Below, one piece after another: positions 60,143 through 64,000 of a stretch of DNA of 64,000 bases (positions within the stretch are counted from its first letter, which is position 1; each line of letters opens with the position of its first letter). Where the stretch lies: assembly GCA_963809175.1 (NCBI GenBank), contig CAWEIK010000003.1:620001-684000 (forward strand). The letters are read 5' to 3'. The notes under the pieces are model-generated. The model was not told the origin of the DNA. It saw nothing but the letters and a program-made list of their open reading frames with translations, and ran no database searches. Origin of the DNA: JACCTU01 sp963809175. Its GTDB lineage: Bacteria; Actinomycetota; Thermoleophilia; Gaiellales; Gaiellaceae. The position numbers and the translations under genes were made by a program.

Positions 60143-60707
60143 TCGGCTTTTCTCCTGCAGTCTTCGTGGGGGCCATCAGCATCGTCATGTTCCGACCTTC
60201 GAGCAGCGGAGCGGACTCGATCACTCCGATGTCCTTGATGTCCTCGGCGAGGCGCATCAGCAGGTCACGTCCCCGCTCCGGGTGCTGCTGCTCGCGCCCT
60301 CGGAACATGATCGTGACCTTGACCTTGGCCCGCTGCTTGAGAAAGCGGACGACGTGGCCCTTCTTCGTCTCGTAGTCGTGAATCCCGATCTTCGGCCTGA
60401 ACTTGATCTCCTTGATGTTGACCTGAAGCTGGTGCTTCCGAGCGAGCTTGGCCTTCTGCTCCTGCTCGTACTTGTACTTGCTGTGGTCCATCACCCGCGC
60501 GACCGGCGGATCGGCCTGGGCTGCGACCACGACGAGGTCGAGGTTCTTTGCCCACGCGATCTCGAGCGCTTCCTTCGTGGGCTGAATCCCGAGCTGTGCT
60601 CCGTCCTCGTCGATCAGCCGAACCTGCGCCGACCGAATGTTCTCGTTGACGAGCTCGTTCCTCGCCGGCCTCGGTGGCTCCGGCGCGAACCTGCGGCGGG
60701 GCCTCAC
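60021..60707 (-). CDS. infC: Translation initiation factor IF-3 with C-terminal extension
   Basis: A 228-residue IF-3 from GTG 60707. The N-domain (about 15-85) has NELVNENIRSAQVRLIDEDG and GIQPTKEALEIAWAKNLDLV. The C-domain (about 95-180) has KEIKFRPKIGIHDYETKKGH and FLKQRAKVKVTIMFRGREQQ, ending with MTMLMAPTK. Most IF-3 end there; here the frame continues 50 residues and overlaps rpmI by 122 bases. The extra tail is Gln/Glu/Ala-rich and could be disordered or follow from a lost stop. A terminator-like hairpin lies just upstream. Confidence 0.93.
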   Translation of the reverse strand: MRPRRRFAPEPPRPARNELVNENIRSAQVRLIDEDGAQLGIQPTKEALEIAWAKNLDLVVVAAQADPPVARVMDHSKYKYEQEQKAKLARKHQLQVNIKEIKFRPKIGIHDYETKKGHVVRFLKQRAKVKVTIMFRGREQQHPERGRDLLMRLAEDIKDIGVIESAPLLEGRNMTMLMAPTKTAGEKPNAKTEDTQQREEALQDHGDGQAAPPEGDAEPQSRAQVSQA

Positions 60708-60749
60708 AGACTGTTCACCAAGCTCTTCAGGTCCTCCTTCTCAAATGGC

Positions 60750-60771
60750 AAAAGCCGCTGCACGCAGCGGC
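60750..60771 (-). terminator. Intrinsic terminator or attenuator between thrS and infC
   Basis: On the minus strand GCCGCTGC (60764-60771) pairs with GCAGCGGC (60754-60761) around GT, then TTTT (60750-60753). It lies 85 bases after the thrS stop and 43 bases before the infC start. Ribosomal-protein operons are often attenuated in the infC leader, so it may be regulatory rather than a full stop. Confidence 0.7.
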
Positions 60772-60855
60772 CCGTTTCTCCCGAAAATCGTCTCGGTTGA
60801 ACCCGTGCGGAGCTCGTGGCTCGCCGGGTGAGGAACGGGTCCGCTCCTGCTTTGG

Positions 60856-62749
60856 TCAGGGCTTCAGAGTAGCAAGCTCGCGGACGAAGTCGACCAGGCC
60901 CGTCTGGTACTGCTCTCCGCCCCGGTCCCGGACCGACAGGGACTCGGCGCGACTCGCGGTCGCCGTAGACGATCACCTTCGGAACTTTCTCGAGCTCCCC
61001 GTCCCGGATCCGCTTGCCGACCGTCTCGTCGCGATCGTCGACGTCGACGCGGAAGCCCGCCTCGCGCAGCGCCTGGGCGAGCTCGGCGGCGGCGTCGCGG
61101 TGATCCTCGCCGACGGGGATGATCCGGACCTGCACCGGCGCCAGCCAGAAGGGAAAGGCGCCGCCGTAGTGCTCGATCAGGACGCCGATGAAGCGCTCGA
61201 GCGACCCGAGCAGCGCGCGGTGGATCACGACGGGGTGGTGCTCCTTGTTGTCTGCGCCCATGTAGGTGAGGCCGAACTGCATCGGCATCTGGTAGTCGAG
61301 CTGGATCGTCCCCATCTGCCACGACCTGCCGAGCACGTCGGTCATGTGCAGGTCGATCTTCGGGCCGTAGAACGTCCCCTCGCCCGGGCTGATCACGTAG
61401 TTCATCCCGTGGCGCTTGAGCGCGGCCTCGAGCGCACCTTCTGCCCGATCCCACTGCTCGTCGGTGCCGAGCCGGTTCTCCGGGCGCGTCGAGAGCTCCG
61501 CGCGCGCAGCCAGCCCGAACTGGTCGTAGAGAAAGGTGACGAAGTCGATCATCCCGTCGATCTCGTCCTGGATCTGGTCCTCGGTCACGAAGACGTGCGC
61601 GTCGTCCTGGGTGATGTGCCGGACGCGTAGGAGCCCGTGCAGGGTCCCGCCCGGCTCGTCTCGGTGCAGCGTCGACGACTCGGCGTAGCGAATCGGCAGA
61701 TCGCGGTACGACCGGAGCTCGGAGCCGAAGAGCAGCATGTGTCCCGGGCAGTTCATCGGCTTCAGCGCCATCCGCTCCTCGTCGCCCGTCTCGACGAAGA
61801 ACATGTTGTCCTTGTAGTTGTCGTAGTGCCCCGAGGTGATGTACGTCTCGATGTCGTAGAGGAGAGGCGTCTTGACCTCCTCGTAGCCGCGCTTCAGGTT
61901 CTCCTGCCGGCGCAGGTCCTCGAGCGCGTTCCAGATCACCATTCCCTTCGGGTGCCAGAACGGCGACCCCGGCGAGTGCTCGGAGAGGTGGAACAGGTCG
62001 AGGTCGCGCCCGAGTCTGCGGTGGTCGCGCTTGCGCGCCTCGTCGAGCCGTTCGAGATGTCGCTCGAGGTCCTCCTGCGAGTAGAAGGCGGTGCCGTAGA
62101 TCCGGGTCAGCTGCTTGTTGTGCTCGTCGCCGCGCCAGTACGCGCCGGCGAGGCTGGTGAGCTTGAGCGCCTTGATCGGCTTCGAGTTCTGGAGGTGCGG
62201 CCCACGGCAGAGGTCGGTGAAGTCACCCTGCGTGTAGAAGGTGATCGGACCGTCCGCGGTGTCGACGAGCTCCACCTTGTAGTTCTCCCCCTGCTCGGAG
62301 AAGATCCGCTTCGCCTGCTCGGCGTCGACCTCCTCGCGCGTCCACTCGCGTCCCTCCTCGAGCTCCCGCGCGATCTCCGCTTCGATCTGCTCGAGATCTT
62401 CCTCGCGGATCGGCTCCGGGAACTCGAAGTCGTAGTAGAAGCCGTTCTCGATCGGCGGCCCGATCGCGATCTTCACGCCCGGGTAGAGACGCCGAACCGC
62501 CTCGGCGAGCAAGTGCGCGGCGGAGTGGCGCAGCACGTACAGCGCGTCGGGGTCGTCCGTGTCGCGCGTCGTGACGATCTGGATCTTCTGTCCGTCCTCG
62601 AGCGGCTGGCGAAGGTCCTGCACGCTCCCGTTGGAGCGCAGCAACACCGCCTGCTCGGCGAGCTTCGGCCCGATCGCTCGCGCCGCGTCGAGCCCCGTCG
62701 CGCCTTCGGGGAGTTCGAGTTCGGTTGCGTCGGGTAGAACGACCTTCAT
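60856..62749 (-). CDS. thrS: Threonine-tRNA ligase, frameshifted near the C-terminus in this sequence
   Basis: About 630 residues. The TGS domain (1-62) and the editing domain (about 65-220, with LRHSAAHLLAEAVRRLYPGV and FYTQGDFTDLCRGPH) precede the class II core: MALKPMNCPGHMLLFGSELR (zinc Cys), LLRVRHITQDDAHVFVTEDQ and VVIHRALLGSLERFIGVLIE. The anticodon domain (about 525-630) starts PVQVRIIPVGEDHRDAAAEL. The frame breaks near 60948, between GDRESR and ESLSVRDRGGEQ, by one extra C. It rejoins through QTGLVDFVRELATLKP to the stop. Loss in vivo is very unlikely. Confidence 0.95.
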
Positions 62750-62873
62750 GACAGAGAACGTACCGCAGCAGACACCTCGCGAAGACGACCGGAACGAGGA
62801 GCTCGACGACTCGCCCGCGCCCGATCCGACAAGCGGCGAGACCGACGCGCAGGACGACCCCGGCGCCGACTAA
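62748..62873 (+). CDS. Small acidic ORF divergent from thrS
   Basis: A 41-residue ORF from ATG 62748 overlapping the thrS start on the other strand. It is Asp/Glu/Pro-rich (ENVPQQTPREDDRNEELDDS) with G/C at most third codon positions. It would need a promoter inside thrS. There is no homologue or ribosome-binding site that I can recognise, so it may be a chance ORF. Confidence 0.33.
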   Translation: MTENVPQQTPREDDRNEELDDSPAPDPTSGETDAQDDPGAD

Positions 62874-62885
62874 CTCTTTGCCGGG

Positions 62886-62930
62886 GCGCAAGTCGCGAAT
62901 CCGCTCGCGCGGATCCGCGACCGCTTGCGC
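62886..62930. repeat. Imperfect inverted repeat at the end of the MFS fragment
   Basis: GCGCAAG-TCGCGAATCCGC on the left and GCGGATCCGCGACCGCTTGCGC on the right form an imperfect inverted repeat around a TCGC centre. It sits just where recognisable MFS sequence stops. It could be a terminator for thrS-side transcription, or a remnant of a deletion or mobile end. No transposase is present. Confidence 0.45.
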
Positions 62931-63179
62931 GCCGGCGACCACGACCGTGCGGCGCCAGCGGCTGTCACCGAGCACACCGAACACAGGTTCGAGTACGACC
63001 GACGCGTACGTCGGCACGCTCAACAGCAATCCGATCTGCGCGTAGCTCAAGTCGAGCTCATCGCGAACGGCCGGCCACGCAGCTTCACGCGCACCGAAGA
63101 CGAGTTCGTCAAGCAACTCGATTGCGAGCAACGCGATGACCGGCGCGCGAAGTCCGCGCAGTGTGCGCGTCACGTTCAA
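62919..63179 (-). pseudogene. Truncated MFS transporter fragment
   Basis: From TTG 63179 the frame encodes the first three helices of an MFS carrier: RAPVIALLAIELLDELVFGA, YAQIGLLLSVPTYASVVLEP and the loop FGVLGDSRWRRTVVVAGA. After about residue 85 the sequence becomes Arg-rich and has no transporter character in any frame, up to thrS. The remaining nine helices are missing, so this is a remnant. The breakpoint coincides with an inverted repeat. Confidence 0.7.
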
Positions 63180-63367
63180 CTCACTTCACAACGCGAACGG
63201 ACTGCATGGTATGCACCGTCGTGTTACCCCAAACGAGTGACAATGCGTGCACGGACGCGCACATTCGTGCATTGTCTGTCCGACACGTGTGTCATCGTCA
63301 CTGTTTGCGACAACACGGACGCGGGCAAACGCACGTTGCGACAAACAACGAGCGAGGTGAACAAACG
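63180..63367 (+). promoter_or_regulatory. Lower-G+C intergenic region upstream of the small basic-protein operon
   Basis: This stretch of 188 bases has clearly lower G+C than the rest. It contains ACACGTGT within GACACGTGTGTC (about 63289-63300), and repeated TTGCGACAA (at 63303-63311 and 63337-63345). I see no convincing protein-coding frame. It probably holds the promoter of the two small genes that follow. The repeated TTGCGACAA may be an activator or repressor site. Confidence 0.4.
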
Positions 63368-63520
63368 ATGGGGAACAACATCCGTGACGCACTGCTCAAC
63401 ACTCCGCGCATGGTGACATCGTCACCCCGTGTTGTCGTGAAGGGAAGGAAGACGGACGTCTGGTGGGAATCTTGGCGCAGGCTGGGATACGCCAGCAGTC
63501 CGAACGGATATCCGAATTAG
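63368..63520 (+). CDS. Small hypothetical protein (50 aa)
   Basis: A 50-residue protein from ATG 63368, preceded by GAGGTGA. The sequence is GNNIRDALLNTPRMVTSSPR, VVVKGRKTDVWWESWRRLGY and a Pro/Gly/Asn-rich end. It is basic, with paired Trp and no membrane segment. It lies 11 bases before the histone-like gene, so they are likely co-transcribed. The function is unknown. Confidence 0.55.
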   Translation: MGNNIRDALLNTPRMVTSSPRVVVKGRKTDVWWESWRRLGYASSPNGYPN

Positions 63521-63531
63521 GAGGAGATTGA

Positions 63532-64000
63532 ATGTTCGAAGAAGAGATGAGTGTCGAAGAGGAAGAGATCGGCACCAGAACACGCTCGACCAGAAAGAAG
63601 GCGAGCTCCACCCGCCGTAAGGCGAGCGGAACTCGCAAGAAGGCCGGAACCGCCCGCAAGCGGAAGACGGCTGCGCGGAAGGCGACCGGCACGCGCAAGA
63701 AGAGCACCGGCACGCGCAAGAAGAGCACGACCGCCCGCAAGCGCAAGACCACCGGCGCCCGGAAGCGCAAGACCACGGGCACGCGCAAGAAGAGCACGAC
63801 CGCCCGCAAGCGCAAGACGACAGGCGCCCGGAAGCGCAAGGCGGCCGGCACGCGCAAGAAGAGCACGACCGCCCGCAAGCGCAAGACGACAGGCACGCGG
63901 AAGCGCAAGGCGGCCGGCACGCGCAAGAAGAGCACGACGGCCCGCCGCAAGACCACGGGCACGCGCAAGCGGAAGACCGCGACGCGCCGCAAGGCCACGG
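63532..64000 (+). CDS. Lys/Arg/Thr-rich repeat protein, histone H1-like (3' end beyond the window)
   Basis: From ATG 63532 (ribosome-binding site GGAGGAG) 156 codons are open to the right edge. An acidic start (FEEEMSVEEEEIG) is followed by continuous short repeats such as TGTRKKSTTARKRKTTG, differing by A/G and K/R swaps. Such all-basic tails bind DNA or RNA, as in bacterial histone H1-like and long-tailed HU proteins. Here no HU domain precedes it, so the C-terminal part, not seen, may be structured. The nearby G+C drop suggests a distinct expression context. Confidence 0.8.
   Translation, partial: MFEEEMSVEEEEIGTRTRSTRKKASSTRRKASGTRKKAGTARKRKTAARKATGTRKKSTGTRKKSTTARKRKTTGARKRKTTGTRKKSTTARKRKTTGARKRKAAGTRKKSTTARKRKTTGTRKRKAAGTRKKSTTARRKTTGTRKRKTATRRKAT

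Noticed and set aside
60708..62749. T-box riboswitch before thrS or infC
   Set aside because: No TGGNACCGCG-like antiterminator sequence is visible in the leaders; only a simple hairpin is seen before infC.
62748..62873. Confident acidic protein gene divergent from thrS
   Set aside because: Kept only as a low-confidence ORF because it overlaps the thrS start, has no visible ribosome-binding site and no recognisable family.

Overview
The window is a gene-dense, very high G+C chromosomal segment of an actinobacterial type. GTG and TTG starts, ATGA/GTGA stop-start overlaps and strong Shine-Dalgarno sequences are common. Gene content (EF-G-like GTPase, WhiG/FliA and SigB/F-type sigma factors, SCP2 protein, MeaB, Lon with an HxlR regulator, infC-rpmI-rplT-trmH-pheST) and several small proteins of unknown function suggest a deep actinobacterial lineage such as Thermoleophilia; that placement is inference. 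I see no prophage, insertion sequence, CRISPR array or rRNA. One tRNA gene (Trp) is present.

Layout. 1-8.5 kb: a partial aldehyde dehydrogenase, a PadR pair, an EF-G-like GTPase, a sigma-28-type factor, tRNA-Trp, a hydrolase-cyclase fusion and a 77-nt hairpin. 8.5-15.7 kb: a secreted HExxH protein, a carboxyltransferase subunit, an amino-acid oxidase/DHDPS-like pair, an enoyl-CoA hydratase and an MFS carrier. 15.7-23.7 kb: an accessory locus of four minus-strand genes for exported, repeat-rich proteins, divergent from a SigB/F-type sigma gene. 24-31.7 kb: biotin carboxylase, SCP2, acyl-CoA dehydrogenase, a metallo-beta-lactamase/rhodanese protein and a methyltransferase/membrane-protein pair. 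32-39.3 kb: ilvA, meaB, an exporter, hisC and two tandem sigma factors with fused zinc-finger and membrane segments. 39.3-47.4 kb: lpdA, hxlR, lon and a 2-oxoacid dehydrogenase E1a-E1b-E2 operon. 47.4-51.8 kb: argR and a run of small envelope proteins ending in a YihY-type protein and a secreted cupredoxin-like protein. 51.8-62.8 kb: thrS, infC, rpmI, rplT, trmH, pheS and pheT on the minus strand, split by four plus-strand genes. 62.9-64 kb: a truncated MFS gene, a lower-G+C region, a 50-residue protein and the start of a Lys/Arg-repeat protein that runs off the right edge.

Functionally, four plus-strand genes (carboxyltransferase, hydratase, biotin carboxylase/BCCP, acyl-CoA dehydrogenase) fit leucine or branched-chain acyl-CoA catabolism but are scattered over 18 kb. 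The dehydrogenase operon and lpdA together could supply a complete complex.

The most unusual region is the surface locus. A protein of about 1,080 residues has 13 degenerate Asn/Gln/Ser-rich repeats with a curlin-like spacing, and its neighbour carries one related module plus Trp-Asn alternating motifs. A secreted Ig-like repeat protein lies downstream. This resembles a sigma-controlled extracellular fibre or coat system, but that is inference.

The sequence carries many single-base frameshifts, including in thrS, lon, hisC and ilvA. Most are explained by one extra base, so they look like sequencing or assembly errors. Affected genes are annotated as whole genes with the break stated.
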